A DNA stretch of 19,778 nt from the NCBI GenBank assembly GCA_964498605.1, contig CAZCHK010000041.1:1-19778 (forward strand), read 5' to 3'. This DNA comes from JBGQAS01 sp964498605 (GTDB lineage Bacteria; Chloroflexota; Anaerolineae; Anaerolineales; Anaerolineaceae). This document shows positions 13,732 through 19,778 of the stretch, one piece after another. A program made the position numbers and the translations under genes. A model generated the notes under the pieces. It ran no database searches. It saw nothing but the letters and a program-made list of their open reading frames with translations, and was not told where the DNA came from. Position 1 is the stretch's first letter. Each line of letters begins with the position of its first letter.

Positions 13732-15879
13732 CTACTCCTTTCGTTTTTCGGGCATGTAGAACCCCGACATGTATTCTTTCAACATGCGCCGCGTGGAAAA
13801 TTGCGGGGCAAGCGTGGCGATGGACTCCTTCATGCGGGCGATCCATTCCACCGGCAGATTATCCGCTGAGCGATCGTGATAAAAAAGCGGAACGATCTCG
13901 TTTTCCAGTGTCGAGTACAGGCTGTCCGCGTCTCGCGCGTCCTGATCCCCGATGTTCGGATTGTCCTCGTCATCGCCGATCGCCCAGCCATTGCTGCCGT
14001 TGAAGCCTTCGCGCCACCAGCCATCCAGCACGGAGAAATTCAGAACACCGTTCATGGCCGCTTTCATCCCGGACGTTCCGGAGGCTTCGTTGGGTCTGCG
14101 GGGGGTGTTCAGCCAGACATCCACGCCCTGAACGAGATAACGCGCGATGTTCATGTCGTAATCTTCCAGGAAGATCATCCTACCGCCTGTCTTGTGGTCC
14201 TTCACCGCGCGGTATATCTCCTGTATGATCAATTTTCCCGGCTCATCCGCAGGATGGGCTTTGCCTGCAAACAGGATCTGCACCGGCATGTTCGGGTTGT
14301 TGAGGATGTTCAGCAAGCGCTGGTAATCCCTGAGCAGCAGGTTCCCCCGTTTGTAGGTTGCGAAACGCCTCGCAAATCCAATCGTGAGCGCGTTCGGGTC
14401 CATCATCACGCCGGCTGCCAGCACCTGGGCGGGGGTACAGCGTCCCTCCAGCCAGGCCTGGCGTGAGTTGTTGATGGCATAAACCATTAATTTGCGCCGC
14501 AGGTGCCTTCTGATGGTCCACAATTCTGCGTCAGGGATATTTTTGACTTTCGCCCACATATCCGGGTCATCCAGGTTATTCCACCAGTCCGCTCCTAAAT
14601 AGCGTTCGTACAGCACGCGCATCCTTCTTGCCAGCCATGTGCCAGTGTGCACGCCATTGGTGACGTACTGAATGGGAATGTTTTGTTCTTTTTCGGTTGG
14701 CCACAGGAATTGCCACATCCTGCGCGATACCTGGCCGTGCAGTTCAGAAACAGCATTTTTTCCCTGGGAGAGCCGGAATGCCAGCACAGGCATGCTGAAC
14801 GCTTCTCCCCAGGGCTGATCGTGACGGCCCAGTTCCAGGAATTGGTCGCGGCTCAATCCCATTTTTTCCCAGTATAAACTGAAGTATTTTTCGATCATCC
14901 AGATCGGGAATATGTCGTTTCCCGCCGGGACGGGTGTATGGGTTGTGAAAACGCCTTCACTGTAAACCTGTTTTTTGGCCATTTCAAAATTCATGCCACT
15001 TTCCATCAATTCACGCAGCCTTTCCAGCGTGAGGAAGGCGGAGTGCCCTTCGTTCATGTGCCACAGGGTGGGCCGGCAGCCAACGGCTCGCAAAGCCCGC
15101 ACCCCGCCGATGCCCAGCAGGATCTCCTGCGAGATGCGCACTTCAGGGTCATTGCTGTACAACCGCGCTGTCAAACCCCTATCCACGGGTGAGTTCTCTT
15201 CGACATTGCTGTCCATCAGGTACAGCCTGACCCGCCCCACCTGAACCATCCACAGCCGGGCGGCTATCTGCCTGCCCGGGAGATCGACGGATATGTAAAC
15301 CGGTTTCCCGGACTCGTCCTCCAGCGGGATGATGGGCATCTCATAGAAATCAAGCCTCTGGTTCCTTGTTTCCTGCCAGCCGTCCTCAGTGACCTGCTGA
15401 CGGAAATATCCCTCGTTGTAGACAAAACCGACCGCCACCATGGGCAGACCCAGGTCGCTGGCTTCTTTGAGGTGATCTCCGGATAAGACACCCAATCCAC
15501 CCGCGTACACGGGCAGCGATTCATGCAGTCCAAATTCGAATGAAAAGTAAGCAATCTGCTCTTTGGACCTGCCCGGGTGCTGCTGGTTGAACCAGGTTTC
15601 CCCAGCTTGCATGTACGTGTCCAGCATGCTCATGACCAGGTCGTATTTGTCCAGGTAATACCGGTCGTTGGCAACAGCGTTCAGACGCGGCCGATCAACG
15701 CTCTTCAGAAAAGAGACTGGATTGTGATCCAGCTCATCCCAGGTCGCCTGATCGATCTGCCGGAACAGCTGTTGAGCTTCCGGATTCCAGACCCACCACA
15801 GGTTGTATGCCAGCTCCCCCAGGCGGCTCAACCGCTTTGGCAGATCAAAGTGGTTTGGTAATTTTGATTGGATGATCAT
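13732..15879 (-). CDS. glgP: Glycogen/alpha-glucan phosphorylase (GT35)
   Basis: A 715-residue enzyme releasing glucose-1-phosphate from storage alpha-glucans with pyridoxal phosphate. The N-terminal 120 residues (RLGELAYNLWWVWNPEAQQL) are the DUF3417-type region of the shorter bacterial/archaeal alpha-glucan phosphorylase branch. Conserved blocks follow: FSFEFGLHESLPVYAGGLG, LGLPMVAVGFVYNEGYFRQ, WHMNEGHSAF, FTTHTPVPAGND, YVTNGVHTGTW, IGFARRFATYKR and NTPRRPNEASGTSGMKAAMN. Lys606 in SGTSGMKA is the PLP-binding lysine. It looks complete and intact. AGGA lies 11 bases before the ATG, a rather long spacing. An extended -10 element lies about 37 bases upstream. The UPF0316 gene follows directly. 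Confidence 0.95.
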   Translation of the reverse strand: MIIQSKLPNHFDLPKRLSRLGELAYNLWWVWNPEAQQLFRQIDQATWDELDHNPVSFLKSVDRPRLNAVANDRYYLDKYDLVMSMLDTYMQAGETWFNQQHPGRSKEQIAYFSFEFGLHESLPVYAGGLGVLSGDHLKEASDLGLPMVAVGFVYNEGYFRQQVTEDGWQETRNQRLDFYEMPIIPLEDESGKPVYISVDLPGRQIAARLWMVQVGRVRLYLMDSNVEENSPVDRGLTARLYSNDPEVRISQEILLGIGGVRALRAVGCRPTLWHMNEGHSAFLTLERLRELMESGMNFEMAKKQVYSEGVFTTHTPVPAGNDIFPIWMIEKYFSLYWEKMGLSRDQFLELGRHDQPWGEAFSMPVLAFRLSQGKNAVSELHGQVSRRMWQFLWPTEKEQNIPIQYVTNGVHTGTWLARRMRVLYERYLGADWWNNLDDPDMWAKVKNIPDAELWTIRRHLRRKLMVYAINNSRQAWLEGRCTPAQVLAAGVMMDPNALTIGFARRFATYKRGNLLLRDYQRLLNILNNPNMPVQILFAGKAHPADEPGKLIIQEIYRAVKDHKTGGRMIFLEDYDMNIARYLVQGVDVWLNTPRRPNEASGTSGMKAAMNGVLNFSVLDGWWREGFNGSNGWAIGDDEDNPNIGDQDARDADSLYSTLENEIVPLFYHDRSADNLPVEWIARMKESIATLAPQFSTRRMLKEYMSGFYMPEKRKE

Positions 15880-15915
15880 CGTGTTTTAAATCCTGTCTTG
15901 GTAAACTGAGGGGGC

Positions 15916-15924
15916 ATTATAACA
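15916..15924 (-). promoter_or_regulatory. Extended -10 promoter of glgP
   Basis: TGTTATAAT is a perfect extended -10 element on the minus strand. The start site would be near 15909, leaving a leader of about 30 nt that includes AGGA at 15894-15891. No -35 is seen at 16-18 bases; TTGTCT further upstream is 23 bases away and too distant. Confidence 0.6.
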
Positions 15925-15951
15925 CAGGCATTTTTCCTGCTGGCAGACAAC

Positions 15952-16416
15952 CTAGCCGGGAGACTGGATCTCGAAAGCGGAAATGACCCAGAAACCGTTC
16001 TCCTTGATCAGCGTGAACTGCACCTCAAGGTTGCTGTTTTGCGTGCTGATCCCCGCTGTCACATACGCCAATCCCATCATGTCGTTTGACGTGGCAGAAC
16101 GGATGGCGAAACCCTCGATCATGCCGTCGATTTGAATCGCGTCGATGATCGTAGAGCCCGGATACCTGTCCTTCAGCACGCTGCTCATGTAGCCTTGAAT
16201 CTGATCCGGGGCTTCCTGCACATCGGTGAGAAAAGCCTGCACGATGTTCTCAGGCGTGGTCCCGGTCCCATCCTGAGAGGCGGCTTCAAACCTTCCAGGA
16301 CCAAAGGGGGTCAAAGTGGGGCCAGAGGCAGCCGGAGAAGAATGTGGATCCACATCAGCTGCGCAGGCGGTTGATGTGAATATGGCAAGCAGTAACAAAA
16401 TGAGGATCGCTTTCAT
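15952..16416 (-). CDS. Probable lipoprotein, NTF2-like (function unknown)
   Basis: A 154-residue exported protein. Residues 2-13 are very hydrophobic, followed by TSTAC with Cys18, a possible but non-consensus lipobox (Ser at -3), or a signal peptidase I site near ACAA. Residues 25-50 are a Ser/Pro/Thr/Gly-rich linker. The rest (NIVQAFLTDVQEAPDQI, then beta-rich sequence ending in LIKENGFWVISAFEIQ) suggests an NTF2-like cone fold, a tentative call. The ATG at 16416 is selected because the signal sequence begins there; a TTG at 16422 is a possible start better spaced from GAGGA. The ribosome-binding sequence lies inside a terminator stem. I do not see a separate promoter between this gene and its upstream neighbour. 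Confidence 0.78.
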   Translation of the reverse strand: MKAILILLLLAIFTSTACAADVDPHSSPAASGPTLTPFGPGRFEAASQDGTGTTPENIVQAFLTDVQEAPDQIQGYMSSVLKDRYPGSTIIDAIQIDGMIEGFAIRSATSNDMMGLAYVTAGISTQNSNLEVQFTLIKENGFWVISAFEIQSPG

Positions 16417-16420
16417 GGGC

Positions 16421-16461
16421 AAAAAAATTCCTCTTCCCTCCCAGGGAGAAGGGAAGAGGAA
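16421..16461 (-). terminator. Rho-independent terminator/attenuator after the three-repeat protein gene
   Basis: On the minus strand TTCCTCTTCCCT (16461-16450) pairs exactly with AGGGAAGAGGAA (16439-16428), a 12-bp stem with a 10-base loop, followed at once by seven T (16427-16421). It begins 19 bases after the stop codon of the upstream gene. The U-tract ends four bases before the ATG of the downstream lipoprotein, and the 3' arm contains its GAGGA sequence. Confidence 0.88.
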
Positions 16462-16480
16462 ATCGACAAGTCTCCTTGAT

Positions 16481-17593
16481 TTACGGGGTGGTCGTGTTGT
16501 TGTAGAACCAGTTGTATGCGTAATATCCAAGCGAGCTCTGCATCCGTATCGCGATCTGATAGCTGCCTGCCAGTGCCGGGGGTATGTCGTACGTGAGGGT
16601 GAAATACCCGCCCACGCCGGAATTCGTCGTGGCGACGACGATCCCTCCAATGCCGTATGAACCGTAAGGCCCCATGGTGACCACGAAATCCTGGTCCGGG
16701 GGCAAATTGTACACATCGATCGTCACCGTATCGTCCCTGACGACAGACATGATGTAGAAATACGGGTATCCATAATACCAGGACGGCACGCTGGACGAGC
16801 TGCCCGGGATGGGTGTCGACACCGTGGCTTCCACGACCGCGTTGTCAAACCAGTTATAGGCGTAATACCCCTGCGGGCTGTCCATGCGTATGGCGATCTG
16901 GGCTTTCCCCTTCAGTGAATCAGGTATGGAGAAGGTCGCGGAGAACGAGCCCCCGCTGCCCGAATCCACTGTCGCGACCATCGTGCCGCCGATGCCCAGT
17001 GTGCCAAAAGGTCCCATGCGCACGGCAAAGGTCTGGGATGCCGGGAAGTTGTAGGTCTGCACAGTGACCGACTCATCCTCGACAACGCTGGTGATGCTGA
17101 ACGTGGGGATGTAGCCGTAATACGAAGACGACCCTGTGGTTGATGTCGCGCAGGTCGTGCACACGGCAGAACCGCTGTAGTTGTAGAACGAGTCGTAGAA
17201 TCCGTATTCATTTTCCGTGGAATCCATGCGAATATCCAGCCAGTTCTTGTACTTGAGCGCGGTGGGAATCGCCACGATCATATCGTACGCTCCCGTGGTG
17301 CCAGGCGGGATCTCTCCCACCACGTACCCTCCCAGCGCCTGCGTGCCGTGCTCGCCCATGCGGATCACGAAGTCCACCCCCTCAGGCAGCCCCAGGAACC
17401 GCAGGCTGACCGAAGTGGTCGGCGCCACGTCGGATATCTCGAAATAGGGCAGCGCATCCGCCCGGGATGTCTTCACGCTTCCCAGCAGCAGGACGGAAAC
17501 CAACACACATGCCAGAAGCCAGCGAGACGCACGCGATGTTATCAGGACGCGCTTCGTTCCAAAGCGAAAATTGGACAAACTCTCCTTTGCCAT
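16481..17593 (-). CDS. Secreted protein with three tandem beta-rich repeats
   Basis: A 370-residue protein with a basic N-terminus and a hydrophobic signal segment (about 25-41, cleavage near SRADA). It consists of three repeats of about 88 residues at 49-138, 163-250 and 278-365. The shared pattern is F-I-x-x-V, an acidic DD/ED plus VT segment, FxVRMGPxGxxGIGG, VA-T-SG-GG, IPxxLxG, QIAIRM, and GYYAYNWF in the last two. The first repeat is the most divergent (GEHGTQALGG; DIRMDSTENEYGFYDS). Ser/Thr/Gly/Pro-rich linkers (139-162, 252-275) separate them. The repeats look like Ig-like or beta-sandwich modules; no enzyme motif is visible. The ATG at 17593 follows GGGAGGT, and the longer frame opening to 17659 overlaps the promoter. 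It may be a surface or cell-wall protein. Confidence 0.88.
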   Translation of the reverse strand: MAKESLSNFRFGTKRVLITSRASRWLLACVLVSVLLLGSVKTSRADALPYFEISDVAPTTSVSLRFLGLPEGVDFVIRMGEHGTQALGGYVVGEIPPGTTGAYDMIVAIPTALKYKNWLDIRMDSTENEYGFYDSFYNYSGSAVCTTCATSTTGSSSYYGYIPTFSITSVVEDESVTVQTYNFPASQTFAVRMGPFGTLGIGGTMVATVDSGSGGSFSATFSIPDSLKGKAQIAIRMDSPQGYYAYNWFDNAVVEATVSTPIPGSSSSVPSWYYGYPYFYIMSVVRDDTVTIDVYNLPPDQDFVVTMGPYGSYGIGGIVVATTNSGVGGYFTLTYDIPPALAGSYQIAIRMQSSLGYYAYNWFYNNTTTP

Positions 17594-17629
17594 ACGACCT
17601 CCCGTATTCAATTGGACTGATTCCTTATT

Positions 17630-17659
17630 AGTATAGCTTAATTCCGGGTTGATTTTCAA
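17630..17659 (-). promoter_or_regulatory. Promoter of the three-repeat secreted protein gene
   Basis: On the minus strand TTGAAA (17659-17654) and TATACT (17635-17630) are separated by 18 bases, each close to the housekeeping sigma-factor consensus. Transcription would start near 17623, giving a leader of about 30 nt with GGGAGG before the ATG at 17593. This argues against the longer reading frame opening at 17659. Confidence 0.65.
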
Positions 17660-17730
17660 CTAGGCAAGACATGTGCCAGAAAACCGTCTTCCAGTCCGGT
17701 CCTGCAGCTGCCGTGAATGGATTCGCTGCA

Positions 17731-18096
17731 TTATTCTGCTGGCACCCTGATAAATTCCATCGGCTGGTCCGCACTGATGAGCGTCAGCGTGTCACCCACC
17801 ACCTTCCAGTCGACCTCCTGACCGGCCAACAACGACCCGCCGGCTTCTTCGCTCGCAATGAAACGCAGCGTGTCATCGTCCGCGAATTCATATTGAAGAT
17901 CGACCGCCACGCCTGACACGGATATTCTCAGCAGGCCATCCTTGGTGAATTCGAAGATCAAATCACCCAAACCCTGCTGGCTGAGATCGTTCGTTGATTT
18001 CCAGCGGCCGATCAATCTGCTGCGAGGTGTACAGGCTGAAATCAGCAAGACCGCTCCCAGCAGGAGAATCAAACCCTTTTTTGTTAATTTGTTCAT
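17731..18096 (-). CDS. Lipocalin-like lipoprotein
   Basis: A 121-residue lipoprotein. The signal is MNKLTKKG followed by a hydrophobic core and lipobox ISAC, with Cys22 as the lipidated residue. The mature part starts LIGRWKSTNDL and continues LIFEFTKDGLLRISV, LQYEFADDDTLRFI and VDWKVVGDTLTLI. This GxW start plus repeated beta-strand pattern resembles small lipocalin-like domains (DUF5640-like); no ligand can be named. The ATG at 18096 follows GGAGG at four bases. An upstream in-frame ATG at 18129 precedes the -10 element's likely start site and is rejected. No strong terminator is seen in the 137 bases to the next gene, which has its own promoter. Confidence 0.85.
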   Translation of the reverse strand: MNKLTKKGLILLLGAVLLISACTPRSRLIGRWKSTNDLSQQGLGDLIFEFTKDGLLRISVSGVAVDLQYEFADDDTLRFIASEEAGGSLLAGQEVDWKVVGDTLTLISADQPMEFIRVPAE

Positions 18097-18114
18097 GCTT
18101 CCTCCGCTGCTTAG

Positions 18115-18145
18115 ATTATAGCAACACAAACGGATCTCTTTTCAA
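18115..18145 (-). promoter_or_regulatory. Promoter of the lipocalin-like lipoprotein gene
   Basis: TGCTATAAT (18123-18115) is a perfect extended -10 on the minus strand. TTGAAA (18145-18140) lies 19 bases upstream of the hexamer, a little longer than ideal. The leader would be about 13-15 nt and contain GGAGG. The element shares the divergent spacer with the GH1 gene. Confidence 0.65.
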
Positions 18146-18167
18146 CTTGACACAGCAATAGTATATT
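18139..18167 (+). promoter_or_regulatory. Candidate promoter of the GH1 gene
   Basis: TATATT at 18162-18167 is preceded, 17 bases upstream, by TTTTCA at 18139-18144, which matches the -35 consensus at 4 of 6. A better-looking TTGACA at 18147-18152 is only 9 bases from the -10 and cannot pair with it. The call is weak. The start codon at 18187 follows CGGGAG, seven bases away. Confidence 0.3.
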
Positions 18168-18186
18168 GAAGGTCCGGGAGAATATC

Positions 18187-19512
18187 ATGATCGAAGGAAG
18201 CTATCATTTTCCACAACGGTTTTTATGGGGCACAGCCACCTCCTCGCACCAGGTGGAAGGCGCAAACACCAACAACAACTGGTTCCTCTGGGAACAGCAA
18301 CCAGGAAGGATTGATCGCAACGACACCTGCGGGATCGCGGCAGACTGGTGGGCTGGGAGGTGGGAGGAGGATTTTACGCGCGCCTACGAAGACGGCCACA
18401 ACGCGCACCGCTTCTCGCTCGAATGGAGCCGGATTCAGCCGTTTCCCGGCAAGTGGGACAAGGCAGCCCTGGACCAGTATCACCAGATGGCAGCCTGGCT
18501 CAAGCAGCACGGCATGACCCCGATGATCACCCTGCACCACTGCACTGACCCCATTTGGCTGGCAGAGATCGGCGGGTGGGAGAACGATGACACGCCTGAC
18601 CTGTTCAATGATTTCGTCGAAAAGGTCACCGGGTCACTGAAGGACGTGTGCGATCTGTGGTGCACGATCAACGAGCCCAACGTCTACGCCATCGACGGCT
18701 ACGTTTTTGGCGACTTTCCTCCCGGGAAGAGTGATCTGGCGGCCGCCTTTCGCGTGCTGCGCAACATGCTCAAAGCGCACGTGATGGCTTACGACAGCAT
18801 CCACCGCCTCCAGGTTGAATCCAGGGTGGGTTTCACCATACAGCATACACCCATGCAGCCAAGGTCAGCTCTTTCCCCGTTCGATAGATTCTTCGTGAAG
18901 CTCTTCGGCTGGGCTTGGAACGATTCCTTCGCTCAGACCATGAGAAGCGGGGTGTTTCGGTTCTTGAACAAAAAAGAGTCCATCCCCGAAGCCATCCATC
19001 GCATGGATTACGTGGGGCTCAATTACTATTTCATCCAGCAGCTGTTCCTGTCCATGCGTTCTGTGCTGCTACCTGGCCGCCGCTTTCCGCCCGGCACAGA
19101 ATTGAGCCCTAGCGGGAGTTTCGGCAACAATCCACAGGGGATCTTTGAGGCTTTGAAATGGGCTAGGACCTTCGACCTGCCCATTTACATCACGGAAAAC
19201 GGCATCGAGGACGCGGCCGATACGCTGCGCCCGCGGTACCTGCTGGAGCACTTGCATCAAACCTGGCGTGCGGTAAATTTCTGCTGGAAGATCAAGGGGT
19301 ATTTCCACTGGTCCCTGGTGGACAACTTCGAATGGCAGGCGGGTTGGAGCCAGCGTTTCGGCCTGTACGGCCTGGATGTACGCACGCAGAAACGTTCGCG
19401 CACCAACTCGGCCCAAATTTATTCCTTGATTTGCAAAGAAAATGGGATCACTTCGGATCTTGTGCGGCAGTTCACGCCCGAGATCTACGAAAAATTGTTC
19501 CCCCAGGAATAA
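18187..19512 (+). CDS. Glycoside hydrolase family 1 (beta-glucosidase/beta-galactosidase type)
   Basis: A 441-residue retaining beta-glycosidase of the TIM-barrel GH1 family, cytoplasmic since no signal peptide is present. The family N-terminal signature appears as FLWGTATSSHQVEG (12-25). HRFSLEWSRIQP (74-85) and TLHHCTDPIWLAEIGGW (115-131) are conserved barrel segments. Glu163 in TINEPN is the acid/base, Glu337 in YITENGI the nucleophile, and SLVDNFEW (376-383) the aglycone-side signature. TLHHCTDP has Cys-Thr-Asp where most relatives have an aromatic-Thr-Leu/Asp; this may affect specificity. The ATG at 18187 follows CGGGAG; an in-frame TTG at 18166 lies within the proposed -10 and is rejected. 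The exact substrate cannot be read. Together with glgP it suggests glucan or glucoside catabolism, without evidence of coregulation. Confidence 0.94.
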   Translation: MIEGSYHFPQRFLWGTATSSHQVEGANTNNNWFLWEQQPGRIDRNDTCGIAADWWAGRWEEDFTRAYEDGHNAHRFSLEWSRIQPFPGKWDKAALDQYHQMAAWLKQHGMTPMITLHHCTDPIWLAEIGGWENDDTPDLFNDFVEKVTGSLKDVCDLWCTINEPNVYAIDGYVFGDFPPGKSDLAAAFRVLRNMLKAHVMAYDSIHRLQVESRVGFTIQHTPMQPRSALSPFDRFFVKLFGWAWNDSFAQTMRSGVFRFLNKKESIPEAIHRMDYVGLNYYFIQQLFLSMRSVLLPGRRFPPGTELSPSGSFGNNPQGIFEALKWARTFDLPIYITENGIEDAADTLRPRYLLEHLHQTWRAVNFCWKIKGYFHWSLVDNFEWQAGWSQRFGLYGLDVRTQKRSRTNSAQIYSLICKENGITSDLVRQFTPEIYEKLFPQE

Positions 19513-19541
19513 AAAAAAGGCTCCAGAAATGATCTGAAGCC
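19511..19541 (-). terminator. Rho-independent terminator of tatA
   Basis: GGCTTCAGA and TCTGGAGCC form a 9-bp stem with one A-C mismatch and a 5-base loop on the minus strand, followed by eight T (19518-19511). It begins 23 bases after the tatA stop. On the plus strand there is no U-tract after the hairpin, so it serves tatA and not the convergent GH1 gene, whose stop codon overlaps the A-run. Confidence 0.85.
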
Positions 19542-19564
19542 CCGCTTGAATAGCCTGGAAAATC

Positions 19565-19750
19565 CTATTTTTTTTCTTTTTCGCTCTTGTCTTCTTCTGC
19601 TTCCTCGCTCTTTTCTTCACCCTTGACTCCCTTTTGAAAAGAACGAATACTTTTACCCATTTCCCCGGCAAGCTTTTCGATCCTGCCCGGGCCAAAGAGA
19701 AGCAGGATGACCAATAAAATCGCCAGTATCTCTGGAAAACCTATGTGCAT
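19565..19750 (-). CDS. tatA: Twin-arginine translocase subunit TatA
   Basis: A 61-residue protein with the TatA/E plan: short N-terminus, one membrane helix (residues 6-19, EILAILLVILLLFGPG), the FGPGRI hinge, an amphipathic helix (IEKLAGEMGKSIRSFQKGVKG) and a highly charged Glu/Lys/Ser tail. TatA multimers form the pore or membrane-thinning element that passes folded proteins across the cytoplasmic membrane. AGGAGC precedes the ATG at seven bases. The Glu at position 7 matches the polar residue common in the TatA helix. The length suits TatA more than TatB. No tatC is visible; the upstream neighbour lies outside the window. Confidence 0.93.
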   Translation of the reverse strand: MHIGFPEILAILLVILLLFGPGRIEKLAGEMGKSIRSFQKGVKGEEKSEEAEEDKSEKEKK

Positions 19751-19778
19751 GTTTCACGCTCCTGACGGCCACAGCCGT

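Noticed and set aside
13730..13846. Upstream extension of the UPF0316 gene
   Set aside because: The added residues are encoded within the end of glgP and have no membrane-protein character; a good ribosome-binding site stands before the ATG at 13729.
16417..16716. Upstream extension of the probable lipoprotein frame
   Set aside because: It would run through the terminator hairpin and the end of the three-repeat gene and place the signal sequence at residue 100.
16481..17593. Tandem repetition considered as a CRISPR or DNA repeat array
   Set aside because: The periodicity is about 340 bases, diverged at DNA level and in frame with a signal-peptide protein; these are protein-domain repeats.
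17594..17659. Upstream extension of the three-repeat protein
   Set aside because: It overlaps the TTGAAA/TATACT promoter, and the signal peptide fits a start at 17593.
17660..17730. Possible terminator with ACCG/CGGT after the lipocalin-like gene
   Set aside because: The stem is only 4 bp with a 10-base loop and no proper U-tract.
18147..18167. TTGACA with TATATT as the GH1 promoter
   Set aside because: The spacing is only 9 bases, too short for a -35/-10 pair.

Overview
The window looks like chromosomal DNA from a Chloroflexota bacterium, most likely class Anaerolineae. This rests on recollection of family style, not a database search: a secreted beta-helix protein with an NWWGCNGGP-type motif and thrombospondin type 3 repeats, a GT39-like membrane glycosyltransferase with a discoidin-like C-terminus, a C39-type protease domain followed by TPR-like helices, and a three-repeat secreted protein rich in GYYAYNWF motifs. 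The 100-base run of N marks a draft scaffold. I see no rRNA, tRNA, CRISPR array, transposase, integrase or phage gene, and no gene-free stretch above about 150 bases.

Layout. (1) 1-2046, minus strand: 3'-truncated secreted beta-helix protein. (2) 2189-5601, plus strand: overlapping three-gene operon of a GT39-like glycosyltransferase, a four-helix membrane protein and a CYTH-domain phosphohydrolase/cyclase. (3) 5612-5812, minus: tiny Cys/Gly-containing membrane protein. (4) 13103 down to 5863, minus: apparent five-gene operon of a membrane-anchored C39-like peptidase/TPR protein, SbcD (Mre11), SbcC (Rad50) and two GT4-type glycosyltransferases, the last interrupted by the N gap. (5) 15879 down to 13190, minus: glycogen phosphorylase followed after 2 nt by a UPF0316/DUF2179 membrane protein. 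(6) 18096 down to 15952, minus: three exported proteins (a lipocalin-like lipoprotein, the three-repeat secreted protein, a second probable lipoprotein). (7) 18187-19512, plus: GH1 beta-glycosidase. (8) 19750-19565, minus: TatA.

How it works together. The region is mostly cell-envelope and carbohydrate housekeeping: sugar transfer at the membrane (GT39, two GT4), storage-glucan and glycoside breakdown (GlgP, GH1), exported proteins, the Tat translocase and the SbcCD DNA-end-processing nuclease. The best signals beyond ordinary annotation are regulatory. Four genes carry a perfect extended -10 (TGnTATAAT). In two of them it lies so close to the ATG that the mRNA should be leaderless or nearly so. 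In another place a strong terminator occupies the leader of the next gene and contains that gene's Shine-Dalgarno sequence. I did not find a convincing new defence or mobile system. The most unusual gene grouping is the peptidase/TPR-SbcDC-GT4 operon.
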